Translations under genes and position numbers: made by a program | In this document: positions 10,544 to 22,630 of the stretch, one piece after another | How positions within the stretch are numbered: the stretch's first letter is position 1 | Layout of the letters: every line of letters starts with the position of its first letter | From: Epichloe hybrida | Lineage: Eukaryota; Ascomycota; Sordariomycetes; Hypocreales; Clavicipitaceae | Assembly: GCA_019022495.1 (NCBI GenBank) | Contig: JAFEKR010000014.1 | Location: 930,001 to 994,000, forward strand | Reading direction: 5' to 3' | DNA: 64,000 nucleotides | Notes under the pieces: model-generated | Seen by the model: only the letters and a program-made list of their open reading frames with translations | Told to the model about the DNA's origin: nothing | Database searches by the model: none

Positions 10544-13500
10544 TCATGCGCGATCCTCTGCTCTTCTGCGCACCTCCCTCGCCTCGCCCGCTTCGAGCAA
10601 ACTCGCTGCCTCTTCTTCGTCATCGTCATCGTCATCGTCATCGCTTCCCTCCTCCTCTGCTGCCCCATCCGCCTGCTCCGCGTCCCTCGTGCCAGGCCTT
10701 CTTCTCTTGACGAAATCCTGCTTATGTGCCTCGGCGAGAATCTTGGAAAAGGACCGCGCGCTAATGGTGTCGGCGCGACGACGCAGTGCCCCGAGCGAAC
10801 TGGCCACGGCGGTGGAGCTCCCCGCCGCCAATGGAGGAGCCACGTCGTGTCTTCGCTGCTCCTCGGGCGTCGCGGCGGCGGCGGCGGGGCCGTCGTCCAT
10901 GAGCGGCTCGATGCGGTAGGGGAGGGGGACGTCGCGCGACGCCTTGTACTGGGAGACGTTTGCGCAGTGCTCGTTTTCGACGCGGAAGAGAGACCACATG
11001 CCTCGGCGGAGGATCTCGACAAGGGATACGACAAAGGAGGCCATGGTCGAGTGCTGCGTGTTGTGCGTGAAGATGGCGTAAAATATCCACGCGAAGCGGA
11101 GAATGGGGTCGACAATCATGATCGAGTAGTAAGGCCACCGGCGCTTGAGAGCCAGAATGTCTCGGAGGGCCCAGTGCCGGGCATCTGTTTGGAGGAGGGA
11201 GAAGTCCATGAACAGGTCCCAGATTGCTGTTTTTTTTTTTTTTTTTCAATCGGCGGCGGCGGTTGATCAGCTTGTGTGCGTTCAGCGTTGGGAAAGCACT
11301 TGGGGGGGAAATTACATACAGACGTAGACGCCGTTGATGACTGAAAAGGCTATGTACAATGCTAGGTTGGAGCGGCTATTGTTCATGCGGTAGAGAGAGA
11401 GCATCACGGCGGAGATGATGGTCATGATGTATTTGCCCCCGTTGACCAGATGGGGAAACACGTTCCGCGTGTCGTTGTATCGACGAAGGCATTGGAAGAA
11501 GCGCCAGATGGGCGGGAGCGTCATGAGGAAGCCTAAAAGCCGAGAGTGGTTGGAATTGCACTGTTGCGGTTCGTCCCACCTGTTGGCGTACAGACAAAAG
11601 AACAGTTCAATGTTCTTTGGGTGGGACAGAGCACAGTGTGTCTCGTCAGTAAAGCAGGAGATTCTAAAATTCATTCTTGTTAGACTTGGACTTACAGCCA
11701 TGGAGTACGTCAATGAGCAGTACATGTCGCCCAGGAAAAAATCTCGAAACTCGACAGGATACAGGCCGGCCAGCAAAAGTCGCCACTACGAGTTTTCATT
11801 CCACATGCTGTTAGAAATCCAAGAAGCGAGCGAGCGAGCGAGCACACGGGGGACAGAGAGACGACCAAAAAACTTACATGAGCATATGCGAACCACTTTC
11901 GGCTCTTGTGAGACAGATATGGACCGGGGAAGAAGATGATGGCCGCCGTGATGCAAATCAGGAATACGGGGTAATAAATGTAGAGCCAACCAGCACCGTA
12001 TCGGCTAAAGTTCATCCACATAAAGATGCCCAGTAAGAGCAAGAAGAAGCTGGGAAATTCTGCAAGGCGTCTCCAGTCAAGATGACTTCGCTGGTCAAAC
12101 TCAAATATAAAGGGGTAGTTGATCTTGTTCTTGGTCCATATGAAGCAATTGATGCAGAACAGGGAGAACATGAAGAGCATGAGAAAGTATCCACCATAGA
12201 TTTGCAAGAGATAACTGGTCTGGAGTCGAACCGTGTCGTCGCTGTCCAACAGCAACTGCGAGCCACATACGACGCCTTGGATATTGAAAATCAGGCCAGT
12301 CCCGATGAGGAATCCGTTCAGGAACGAACTGCCTGATTCGCTCGTCGGCCTCTTCGTGAGACTCCGCAGTTTGCCTGCGGCGAGCTTGTGGTTGCCTCGC
12401 TCAAAGTACCGCGCGTACAAGTCCTCAACCGCCTTGATGTGGCCATCCAACGCGTCGCTGTTGACAAACCAAGCCTTGTTGACCCGTTCGTTCATGTACC
12501 TCAGGGGTGGGCGGGCATTGGCGGCCTTGTCAAACTTCTTGTTCAGCTTGCGGAAAGCCGTCCGGTTCAGTATGGCATACGACTTGAGAAGTTCGAGGCC
12601 TCGGTAAAATTCCTGGAGTGCCATTTTTAATTTGCGCTTCGCCGTTCGATACGAAACGTCTTCTTTCTGCCGCCTTCGGCTGTAGTCTCTTGTTGCATCG
12701 CCGGCAGACGTGCTGGCAGGTAGCAATGGTGTTTTGGGCATGTTTCGCAATGCTTTGGAGTTGGGCCCTGGCGGAAACATCTTGGCCTTGATCGGCTGCA
12801 CCCATCCATTCAGGCTATCCTTGGAATTATCGGCGTCTGTGCATTGTCCGCCGTCAGCGTCGGCATCCTGACGGTGGGAGATCTCATGGATTCGGCGGTT
12901 TCGCATTTCGTGCAGCTGCTGTCTCAGCAGTGAAAGCCGCTGTCCAGCTTGCTCCTCCTTGAGTTTATAGAAGGACTCCACCTTATCGAGCTCCGATTCC
13001 ATAAACTCGTAGAAGTCCCGTTCCCTCTCACGGACCAAATCAGAATTAGACAAGCCGCCATCTATTTTCGACATGTCCTGCTTCATCGGGCTCTGCGCAT
13101 GTGACAAGATGCGCCGCAGATGCGAGGGCGACCCCGTCATTGTCGGTCCAGCTGTCGGTCTTGGAGGCACGTTTGATGGTCTGGAGGCTTCTTGAGTTGT
13201 TGTGACCGGCTCCGCCGCCGCAGACGTGGAAGCGCGGCGTTGTAGAGGCATTCTACTCCGACTTCTGTGCATCGTCTGCGTGGGTCGTGTAAGCTCGGGG
13301 GAGTCTGGTGCCTTGATGGCCGGTGCCGGCAGCGCGAAATCATGATTCTTGTTGTCGATTCGATCTTTCAAGGGACTATGTGCTGGCGGGGTGGGCACAA
13401 AGCTTCCATATTGAAGTTCGTTGCCGTCAATGTTCAGTGCCTCGTCTTCGCTCGCGTTCCCAGCAACTGCGATTGGCTTTGATCGAGGGACGGGGGCTCC

Positions 13501-13856
13501 GGTTTCCTGCTTGGGAGTGCTGGCCGGCGCATGACCCGAGGCCGAGAATGGCGGGATGGACGTTCTGTCACGTTGGCTTGAGCGAAAGAGAGACGGCGTG
13601 CGGTTCGAGAAAGGTCTGGGCGTCCTGCTGATGGCTCTCGAAACAGCTTTGATGTATTTCTTGCCGGCCTTGTAGTTGAGGTACTTGATGCGCCATTCTG
13701 TGACCTGGTTAGAAGACAGCAAATAACGTCCAAATTTTCATTTCGCCTTCTGTTCATTCTCCGACCGTCCAAACGAGCTGACAAAAAATTTGACGAGACG
13801 AATGGGGGATTCTCACCTGGGACGGCATCTCTCTCGAGCTCCTTTGCAAACTTCAT
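10544..13856 (-). CDS. SYG1: Syg1/XPR1-like SPX-EXS domain protein (5 exons)
   Basis: Coding segments are 13856-13817, 13697-11878, 11785-11696, 11614-11320 and 11226-10544, which join in frame to 975 aa. The SPX domain (inositol pyrophosphate/phosphate sensing in the family) starts MKFAKELERDAVPEWRIKYL, is interrupted by about 200 residues of Ser/Pro-rich insertion, and resumes with RERERDFYEFMESELDKVES near residue 236, ending around LNKKFDK near 390. Membrane segments begin near residue 470. The EXS domain is clear: VEFRDFFLGDMYCSLTYSMA, CNSNHSRLLGF, RYNDTRNVFPHLVNGGKY and IWDLFMDFSLLQ. Homologues include XPR1 phosphate exporters and yeast Syg1, which is linked to G-protein signalling; phosphate export here is inferred. 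The tail holds a run of Asp/Glu encoded by CGTCAT repeats. The intron at 11786-11877 contains a (CGAG)n tract. Confidence 0.95.
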
Positions 13857-16800
13857 GGCCGCCGTCTCAGCTGTGGCGCAGCCCTCAACAGACTGAGGTT
13901 CGTTGCCTGCGCATGTGCATTGGGGATAGGCTGGATGGAGGCTGATATCGCAGTCTGCTGCAGTCTGCTGCAGTCTGTTGCAGAGCGGAATCACTGATCA
14001 GGAACAGATTTGCTTGTTGTGGTGACCCGGGCGGGTGGTTGTGCGACTTGCGAATGAGCGATCAAGATGACCACGGACTGGCATGCCGACGATGAAGATG
14101 AAGTTAAAGTGGAACGGACAAACAGGCAGAACCTGTCAGAGGCGAGAGTTGAGCAACGTGCTCTGTCTTGGTGTCTCACTATGTAGTATGTACACTGCAC
14201 ACTGTAGTAGACAAAGTCTACAAGGTACACCCCCACTGTAGCTCGGGTGACGGGGTCCCCCCCGCCACTGTCCCAGCTTTCTCTCCGGCCCTGGTCCCGG
14301 CAGCCTCGAAGCTTGCTGCGTCACATCCCGCGTCACATCCCGCGTCACGCCGGGAATTAATTCGTGTCGCAGTCCGTATTATTCCGTAGGTTCTACACTA
14401 AAAAAAAACACTAAAAAAACAGGGGGGCCAAACTCCCCAGTTGTTGACGACGGCCTCTTGGTTGTTTGTTGTTTATTCCCTCTTTTCCCTCTTTTCCCCA
14501 TTTCCCCATTTCCCGCACCCCTGGTTTTTCATGCATCATGCACAACAGGACGTTCTCTGGCAGTGTTGCGCGTGAACAATGTCAACTGAATGTGAGAAAC
14601 AACCGAGCAGAGATAGCGCTCCTATGGCTGTTGACGGGCTGCGTCAGGGATACCTTTTATGGTTCAGCGCTCAGCTGGGCCCCGGATTCGTGTACTGTAA
14701 TCCGCAATCCGTAGCTACGACTTTGTTGAGGCACTGTGGACACTAATTCAGTCGCGTGTTTGTTGGGGAAACTTCTGAGCAAAGCGTTACGGCACCATCC
14801 ATTATGGGGGAGAGGGGGGGGGGGCTGGCAACGGCATGTTTTGTCCAAGGCCGCCTGAAAGTTGGCACGCACAAGACGCTTGCTTGCCCTTGTTGCGTAT
14901 TCAAAACTGTTTCCTTGCCTTGCCTCCTTGCCTCGGCCATCATTGTTTGGATTAAACTCCATTTTCAGCTGCCTTGAAAAGCCAACGTCGTTTGTGAGTC
15001 CCGTAAAGGCTATTGGAGTATTGGGGCATCACCTACGGACTACGTAATTCGCCTTGTCGGTGCGGCATCTTTTGGAAAATATGCGACGAGAAGCAACGAC
15101 GTTCCGCTCATGTCAGCCGTCATCCCCGAACAGATAGCTTCTCATTCAGAAACTGATCGGACTTTGAAAAATGCTTCATTAATGAATGGGGTTGATTGAA
15201 TGGCGCCCGATGCGTCTGCTATCCTGTCGAATAAAAATAATCCCACGCTCAAGCACAATTTTCGTGAATGTCTGTCGGTATCACAGGATGCATACTAGTA
15301 GTATTCGTGTCGTGAGACCAAAGAACAGCGATGATATTAACCTCAAGAATTAAAAAATTCTAGTCTACGCAGTATACATGCAGAGTAAAAAAGATATATG
15401 AAAAGGCCCATTACATATAGGCAGGCCACGTAACTAGAGGCCACCTTGCCCTCTTGCGTGGGTAGATGTGGGCATACGGATTACTGGGAACAATTCTACG
15501 TAGTCTGTACGGAAGACTGGCAGACAGACAGACAGACGGAGCAACCTTGTATGAGTTGACAGGGATAAGCTTGTCCTCCTTGATGTGGCATGATGGATTG
15601 ACGACTGTACATTCGGAATGGGCGATGCCGGATAGCCCGGCTGAGCAAATGGTGTGTGATGGTGTGTGATGGTTTTGTGTGTGTGGCATGACAAGGCTGT
15701 TGAGCATGTAATCGCAGCTACATTTGGGTCCGTTTTTGGCCGTTTATAAATTATTAGCCTTGACTGCGTGACAAAGGACCCGTCAAGAATTATTCATTGG
15801 ACCACAAGAGGACCACAAGGTCTGCAGCTTGCATATAATAGGCTGTGGGGTGGGGACGAACCCATGAGCCAGAATCTTTATCAGGCACGGCTGAAGCGGC
15901 GGCAGAAGGCACGGTGAAGGCAGGGAAGGGGGAAGGGTGAGGAAGACGCGCCCATCAGCAGGTTGCAGGTTTTGCCAACCACGGTTCGCTGCCGCTGCTG
16001 CCAGATATTAATAATAGACCTTGGATCTCACTACAACGATTGGACCGGAACGTCCAGGCGCGCGTAAGGATGTCCATCCATCTTCCATGTCTTGTCGGGC
16101 CGTCCGGTTCACTGTCCCTGTCCGGTAGGGGCCCAGACCGACACCCACATGATGTACATGATGATGATGATGAACCAACATTTGAACAACCACGCAACCA
16201 CGCAACCTTGTCGAGCCGGTAATATCTGCTAGTCGAGCCCAGCCCAAACAATGGCAACGGCAGAAAAGCACAACAGACGGCAGGATAGCAAATAGACAGA
16301 TGGACATGTGAAAAAAAAATAAAAAAATACGGCATCATCGAAGCCCATCCGTCTCGCAATGCCCGATTCGTGAGCCAGGTTCCGTGCCTCCAGCCGTATT
16401 ACATAATTACATAGACGGCGCACTTGTTGCCTGGTTTTGAAATGCCGGCCTCGGCTGCGTCGAGACATGGAGCTCCCAGCCTCCAGCTCCCAGCTCCCAG
16501 CTCCCAGCTCCCAGCTCCCAGCCATAACTGGTGTGCTGACTAGTGTGCTGTAGCTTTTGTGGAAGAGAATGAATATTGTCCAACGGCCCCTCCCTCCACC
16601 TGCAATGTTCGTTCATCCGAGTCAAACCCCCATTCCCACTCGTGGTTCCCCATGCAACAAACAACGTTCGGCCATTGGCCTTCGCCGCCTAGTTGGGCGT
16701 TCCTAGCGTTGGCGGGTTGGCAGGTTGACCCCAGTCAACTGTCGATAGCCTGTGTGCTGTGTGCTGCGTGCCTGTGCGCCTGTGCGCCTGTGTGCGCGCA

Positions 16801-17426
16801 AAATGACTGACTGACCAATGCTAGGCCAGACCAGACCAAGTGCAGAGACTCCACGCCATTTCTCTTCATCTTTCCCATTCCTCCCTCCGCTCTCTCGTCA
16901 AACGCTTCGCACGTCCCGTCCGGACTTCTGCACGCCCACCCAGCTTGCTCACCTTCGCCATATAGAGCGGCCCCCCTTGAGCATTCTTCTTTTCTTTCGA
17001 CATAGACGTTGCACTGTGTTCTTCTTCTCCTTCTTGTCCGTCGACTTGCTTCAACTTGCCCTTATACCGCCGACTCTCCCCCGCCCCAGGACTTTGGTCG
17101 TCGCACGCCCCAAGTTGCCAGCAAAGACAAAGAAAGCGCTAGCCCAGAGGGTTTCAGGTTGACCCAAAACCCAACACGATCGGTTTTTTCTAGTTCCCCT
17201 TCCGCTGGCAACACCGACTCTTGAACGCCATCACTCCTTGACCGAACCTGGAGAAACAAAGGGAGGAAATCAGAAACCCCGTTTCATTTTTCACTCGAAT
17301 TCGAAGTCGGCGAGGGAAACCAGAGACGGAGAGTCCCTTTTTTTTTTTCTCTTCTCCCAATACGAGGAGAAGATCTTCCCTGGTCCAGCCCGTCAGGTTT
17401 GGGTTTGGCTCCCTCCCACCTTGACA
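13857..17426. other. Long intergenic region with minor tandem repeats
   Basis: 3.6 kb between divergent genes. No frame resembles a known protein. Features seen: three copies of an 11-base CAGTCTGCTG-type unit at 13957-13984, a GCTCCCA heptamer repeat at about 16477-16520, a C-rich/T-rich stretch at 16850-17400 that is probably the leader of the 17427 gene, and several TACGGA-type motifs near 14370, 15035 and 15475. Confidence 0.6.
16477..16520. repeat. Heptamer tandem repeat (GCTCCCA)n
   Basis: Five to six near-perfect GCTCCCA copies. A chance open frame over it would encode Gly-Ser-Trp-Glu-Leu repeats, which I regard as an artefact. Confidence 0.85.
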
Positions 17427-18545
17427 ATGTTGGAACCACATGCGATTTCTAGACCCATGGATCAAGCGAACGTCTACGGCCACTCGCGGTCCCGAACAAC
17501 CTCCTCGAATACGTTTCCCCTTTCACAGCAACAACATCAACAGCAACGTCCGCATCCACAGCAGCAGCAGCAACATTACCTTCATCAACAACAAGCTGGC
17601 CCTCAATATCCCCAAGCTGTGCCTCCCCACATGCATCATTCCCGCCGCTCTCCGTCCGTCACAACATTCAGCACCACCTCGAGCATGCAGCCTCCTGCTG
17701 CCTACCGCACCTCGTCTTCGACAGAACTTCGCCGTTCCATCTCCAGCCGCTCTGGAGGAACCATCCCACAGCCATCTGGCTATGTAGCGCTTCTCCGCAG
17801 GCAAAAAGCCACGGTCTGGTGCGATCGCGCGCAGTATGAAGACCCGCGTGCCACGGCCCAGCAGAGGGCAGCCAAGATGCGCGCAAACCTCGAGGTCGTG
17901 GGAGGTGGCCGTGGTGCCGTTGTTGGCAGCCGCAGCAACACCGGTATTAGCGCCACAGGCAAGGTTGCTGCCAAGATCAGACACCACGGCAAGAACCCCG
18001 TCGTCGGATACGCACCGGGAGACACCAATCACGTCGGCGTCGGCGGCGTGCCATTGCGTCTCAGTGCCACCGAAGTAGAGGGGGGAAGTAGCGACGAGGA
18101 TGATGCGCAGACTATGTCTCGGGCGCATCATCGTCGGACTGGAAGCAGCGGCCGAAGCAGCATCGGAAGTGGTAGACGAGGCGTGCAGTATCGGGGGGCC
18201 TCAGCCGGCTCTGTTGCGTCTGGATCCCAGCAACGGCGAAGTCCGGGTGATACTCCGGAGCGAACAGGCAGTCTGGCCGACCATCCAGAGGAACCAAGTA
18301 ATCCCATGGACGATTCTGCTTCAGGACGGGCCCAGAGTTCGAGCAGTGCTAGTAGCGGCGAGCGAGCCGATAACGTCGGAGAGCTCGGCATCGCTCCCAA
18401 GGTGGCTGTCAACTCACAAAAGAACTCGGCTTTAACCAGAGAGAAGAGCGTCAAGAGCGCCGAAGAGCTCAAGCGAAGAGGTAGTGTCGACGAGAGGACC
18501 GCAACACTCACCTCCGGCCGCCTCTACATTGCCAATCCCGATTAA
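17427..18545 (+). CDS. Gln/Ser-rich conserved fungal protein of unknown function
   Basis: A single-exon 372-aa protein starting at the ATG in TTGACAATG; the frame is open upstream to 17238 but that part looks like leader. The N-terminal third is rich in Gln and His (poly-Q blocks at residues 33-60). It is followed by a segment that looks conserved and structured, SGYVALLRRQKATVWCDRAQ (about residues 113-132) and QRAAKMRANLEV. The rest is Ser/Gly-rich, with acidic SSDEDD patches and probable phosphosites. There is no signal peptide or membrane segment. I do not recognise a named domain. The composition suggests an intrinsically disordered intracellular protein. Confidence 0.8.
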   Translation: MLEPHAISRPMDQANVYGHSRSRTTSSNTFPLSQQQHQQQRPHPQQQQQHYLHQQQAGPQYPQAVPPHMHHSRRSPSVTTFSTTSSMQPPAAYRTSSSTELRRSISSRSGGTIPQPSGYVALLRRQKATVWCDRAQYEDPRATAQQRAAKMRANLEVVGGGRGAVVGSRSNTGISATGKVAAKIRHHGKNPVVGYAPGDTNHVGVGGVPLRLSATEVEGGSSDEDDAQTMSRAHHRRTGSSGRSSIGSGRRGVQYRGASAGSVASGSQQRRSPGDTPERTGSLADHPEEPSNPMDDSASGRAQSSSSASSGERADNVGELGIAPKVAVNSQKNSALTREKSVKSAEELKRRGSVDERTATLTSGRLYIANPD

Positions 18546-19830
18546 GGACTCACCAATGATTTTCCAAAAGTTTTGCACACGTTTTTCGTAAACTCGGAGT
18601 TATCAGCCGCTCGCTTTTGTTCACGTGCCAAGGCCCAATTTTCGGTCGTTTTGAATCACCCGGGATGCATGACTCCGGAGTTTGCGGCAGGATGAAATTT
18701 CAATCTGTTGTTCTACTTTCCATCTTCTTTTTGTGTGTCGATACCAACCAACAGTGCTATGTATTATTCCTTTCTTTCGCTTTACTAGAATCACTCTCGC
18801 TTATGCTGTGTGGTACTTGTTGCTGCTGTGCGGTGGCAAAAGGCTGTTTCTACAAGCAATTAATTTTTGTTATCCTGCAGCGAGACGAGGAAAAGCGGGT
18901 GTTTGATGACATTGGCAACGCAACCGAGTCGGGTCGCCAATCAATAGGTACATATGGCCATAATAATAACACAACATGAGAGATGGCGAGCAATTAGATC
19001 ACTGCGGTGGCCACCGACCGACCTTCAACGGGGCAATTGAGCTGTTCTCCCTGCGTGAAGACGTTGGTCTCGAAATAACTTGGCGTCCGTATTCGCGACT
19101 CGACTAGCTGGCGTCGGCTGTACGTGACAATACCTCTCCTTGTTCAGCCTCGTTGTGAACCAACTTTCTTTATGGGCGTCATTGCGAGAGAATACGTGAC
19201 ATGTGATGATGCAGCAGTTCGGGCATTGACATCATTTTGTTCCGAATGAACCCTTCCCCCCCCCCCCCCTCCAGGAACTTTTTTTTTTTTGGAAGAATAC
19301 ATATGTAAGCTGCTGCTTAATCCGTACTATGTAGATTAGCCTCTATGACGTTTGCCAAGGTTTATTAATAGCGCGGGGCATCCAAGAGTGGCACGTGAAT
19401 GCTCAATTTTTTTTTAACCCCTCATCTGTAGGCGTCAGCCACACCGCCTTGCCCCGAAAATCACCCGTGAACGTCGCGGCACGCGACGTGGGTCCTCCCG
19501 TCCCTCCGGGACCCTTCGACGCGTCCCCACTTTAACAGACAGAAGTCTAGCCACTTTTACGGAGTATTAGCCACCAGATGGCAGGCGCCAACTTCACGCG
19601 CCCGCGTTCGTGCCTTTCCCTTCCGGAGAACGCATCACGCATTGAGGGAACCTGCCGTCATTCAGCACCGAGTTCGATGCAGACATTTCTGTGCCCCGGC
19701 CCCGACAGGTAGTCATCCTATCGAGAAACAGCACACACCTTTTGTCATTTCTCCGCCATCCACCACCTCATCTGTTGATTGAGAATATATGCCTGGTCAG
19801 GCTGGCGCTCGACGAACAGAGGCTTTCCCG
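18546..19830. other. Intergenic region, no gene recognised
   Basis: Probable 3' UTR of the preceding gene on the left and the CAF-1 promoter on the right. A short hydrophobic open frame at 18617-18979 has no support. A C-tract at 19257-19270 is followed by a T-tract, and a TACGGAGTA motif sits at 19559. Confidence 0.55.
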
Positions 19831-21817
19831 ATGCCCCTGTTTGAGATGTCACCAAATATGCAGGAGATGGATTCGACAGGACGGAAACGAAGCCATGATG
19901 AGTATGCAGGAGACCTATTGAAGATGGATGAGGATGCGGAAACCAAGCTACCCAAGGTGGCCTCTATTCTGCCATCCGGTGACAGCTGTGAGCACCCTTC
20001 AGGACGATTTACGCCTGCTGTCACACAGCGTTAACTTTTTCTGTCATAGTTGTGCCCCCGCGAGTTCAATCCGATGTACAATCATCGTCAAACGGATTCG
20101 GCTCCCCAGCACTTACTGAAGCTGGTAGCAGCACTCCGGCGCGCAACTCTCCCTCTCCACTCACACCCACCAAAGTCAAGTCTGGCAAGCCATCGGACGG
20201 CAACGATACTCCTGTCACCACGTCGCCAAGTTCTACCGCCCAATCCTCGTCATTGACAGCCCATAAAGGACCCGCCCCAAAACGCAAGCGCCTTACGGCC
20301 GAGGAAAAGGAAACTAAGAAGAGGGAGCGCGAGGAGCAGGCTAATAAGAAGGCTGCAGAGAAGACAAGACAAGAAGAGGAAAAGTCGGCTCGGGCCAAGG
20401 AACGCGAAGAAAAACGCAAGCAAAAGGAAGAAGAGGACCGACTCAGGGCCGAGCAGCGTGATGAGAAGAAGCGGAAGAAGGAGGAGGAACAGCGACGCAT
20501 TCAGGAAGAAAAGGACAGGAAGACCCGGAGCCAGCAAAAGCTCAACGCGTTCTTCAAGATTCCCAGCACTCCAAAGGCAGACGGCGACGGTGTTTCTGGT
20601 GTGGCCAGCCCTGTCAAAGACGCCAAAAAACCCGTGGAAACCGAATACGATAAGCTCTTCAAGCCGTTTTTCGTTCGAGATAATACCCGCCTGGCTCATT
20701 GCGCCACACAGATGGATCAAGAAACCAAAGATGCCAAGTCACGGATGCTTGATGGGTTCGTCACCAGGCAGCAAGACGATCAGGGCGAGGGTCAAGGGAA
20801 AATCCAATCTTTCAATGCAATGGAGCATTTGTGTCTTCCCTTCAAGCCCTCGAGGCGGCGGGGCAAAGTCCATCACCCTGTCAAACACATTATGGAAACA
20901 GCTTCGAGCGCAGGCGGTCCCGGTGGCATAGCCGAGGGGGCACAAAAGAAGCTAGCTCGCATCCCACAGAAGGTTATTGCATTCTCGCAGGACGTCCGTC
21001 CTCCATACTATGGCACAGTTACTCTAAAGCCGTTTGCTCTAGGGCGCGATACCATCAGCAGGCTCGCCCGCAAGCCGACAGGCCGCCGCCTGCCACTTGA
21101 TTATGATTACGACTCGGAAGCCGAGTGGCAGGAGGAAGAAGGAGAAGATATCGATCTGGACGATGGCGATGATGAAGAGCTCAACGATGAGGATGATATG
21201 GATGGTTTTCTGGATGATACAGAAGATGTCGGTCCATCAAGACGGATATTCGGCAGTGCAATGGAGCCCGAAAGCACGGGCATCTGTTTCGAGAACCATC
21301 TCCGTCTTGGACCTAACCGTACCACCTATGAACACAAGATGGAGTTTATGCATGGTAAGAAGACTTGCTCGTTGCTATGGGAACCTGCACGAAACGGGGC
21401 TAACGTGGCATCTCAGAGGGACTGGAACACACCTGGGGCATTAATCCACTCTCCACTGAATATTGGGAACCAGAGACGAAGGCCAAACCGGCTCCGTCGA
21501 TGCATTCGACGGCCAACAAGATGCCACCTCCTTCGGCACCCGCCAATGCTTTCGCGGCACTGACTGGTGAGGTAGGCAATGCGGCGGCGGCGGCTGCCAA
21601 GCTAGTCAAGGCCGAGCTCATGAATGACGTGAAACAGGCCATCCTCGACAACAAGGCCCTCTCCAAGGTCGGCATCATTGACTTCATCTTTCACCGGTTT
21701 CGGGATAGTGTATCTCGCGCCGAGGTAAAGAATACACTGGAACATGTTGCCGAGAAGAAGGGAGCCGGACGATCAAAGGAGTGGGATCTCAAGCCAGGTC
21801 ACGAAATCGTGCTATAA
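19831..21817 (+). CDS. RLF2: Chromatin assembly factor 1 large subunit (3 exons)
   Basis: Exons 19831-19987, 20050-21354 and 21417-21817 give 620 aa. CAF-1 deposits H3-H4 behind replication forks through PCNA. The order of domains matches the large subunit (yeast Cac1/Rlf2, human p150): a long Lys/Glu/Arg-rich helix (KER) at roughly residues 129-215, then a canonical PCNA-interacting box QQKLNAFF, then the conserved VIAFSQDVRPPYYGTVT segment, then an acidic region (EEGEDIDLDDGDDEE), and a C-terminal winged-helix-like tail (SKVGIIDFIFHRFRDSVSRA). The start MPLFEMSP was chosen because it is the short conserved N terminus; an upstream in-frame ATG at 19789 exists. Both introns are GT-AG, 62 bp each. 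Confidence 0.93.
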
Positions 21818-22630
21818 AAAGTGTTGACCCGTCAGATATGGCTGGGGTTGACGCACCCCCCCCCCCCCCCCTTTTTTCCCTTTCTTTTCTTCCGCGACGA
21901 CGGTTGTCTATTTAGCGAGGAGCAAACTTGGCTGGCATTTATGTGTACACAATTCTTCCTCCTCTGGCCCCTAAGCAGGTCCTTTTACATTTTACACATG
22001 TACATACATGCATGTTTGCAGAAGAGAAGGCGACCGGCATCAAGTCCAAGTGACCAATTCATTGTAGGCAATTAAATGAGAGGTGGCTATTGCTATTGTT
22101 GATTATGTACGGAGTACATGGTGAGTGGTGTGCGTGTTTGTCTGCATATTTATTTGCCTGGAACTGAAACTTGATCTACGGAGTAATACGGAGGAGTACA
22201 ATGTACATGACAGCGGCGGTAATTGCGGGGCCTGAAGACTTTCCACCGCCGTGACGTGACGGGGATCAGACCACCCCTGCCAGCAGGCAAAAAAACCCGC
22301 GTTGGCGCCACCGGATTCATTTCTTCTGTCAAGATTTCTCTCTCTGTCTGCTCACACGTTCCACAACTGACATCTCAACCGTCCGTTCCGAATTCTCCAG
22401 TTCCCGATCCGCGCGCGGGCAAGCTCTTTCCCCAACAAACTCGTCGAGACGAGACACCCGAGGCCGAAGCGAGCCGCCGCTGTGACGAATTTCCAAGTTT
22501 GCGGTGCGGACAGGACGAGGTACCTTCCTTGCCCGAGCTTGTTGGCCGATTCTGGCTGAACCAACGGAACGGCGTTCATGAGCAGCAATGACTGGGTTCA
22601 AATCATAGCCCCGACATCCCCTCGCTCGGC
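21818..22630. other. Intergenic region with C/T homopolymers
   Basis: A C14-T6 run at 21857-21878 follows the CAF-1 stop. TACGGAGTA-type motifs occur at 22107 and 22179. A pyrimidine-rich leader precedes the next ATG. No further coding signal. Confidence 0.55.

Noticed and set aside
16470..16525. Possible CRISPR-like direct repeats
   Set aside because: These are simple 7-base tandem repeats without spacers in a eukaryotic genome; no array with unique spacers exists in the window.
18617..18979. 120-codon plus-strand frame with a Cys run
   Set aside because: Lies in the probable 3' UTR of the 17427 gene and looks like chance translation of T-rich DNA.
22578..22612. A GGTTCAAATC-like T-loop suggesting a tRNA near 22595
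   Set aside because: No acceptor stem, anticodon arm or B/A box spacing could be built around it, and it lies in the leader of the 22631 gene.
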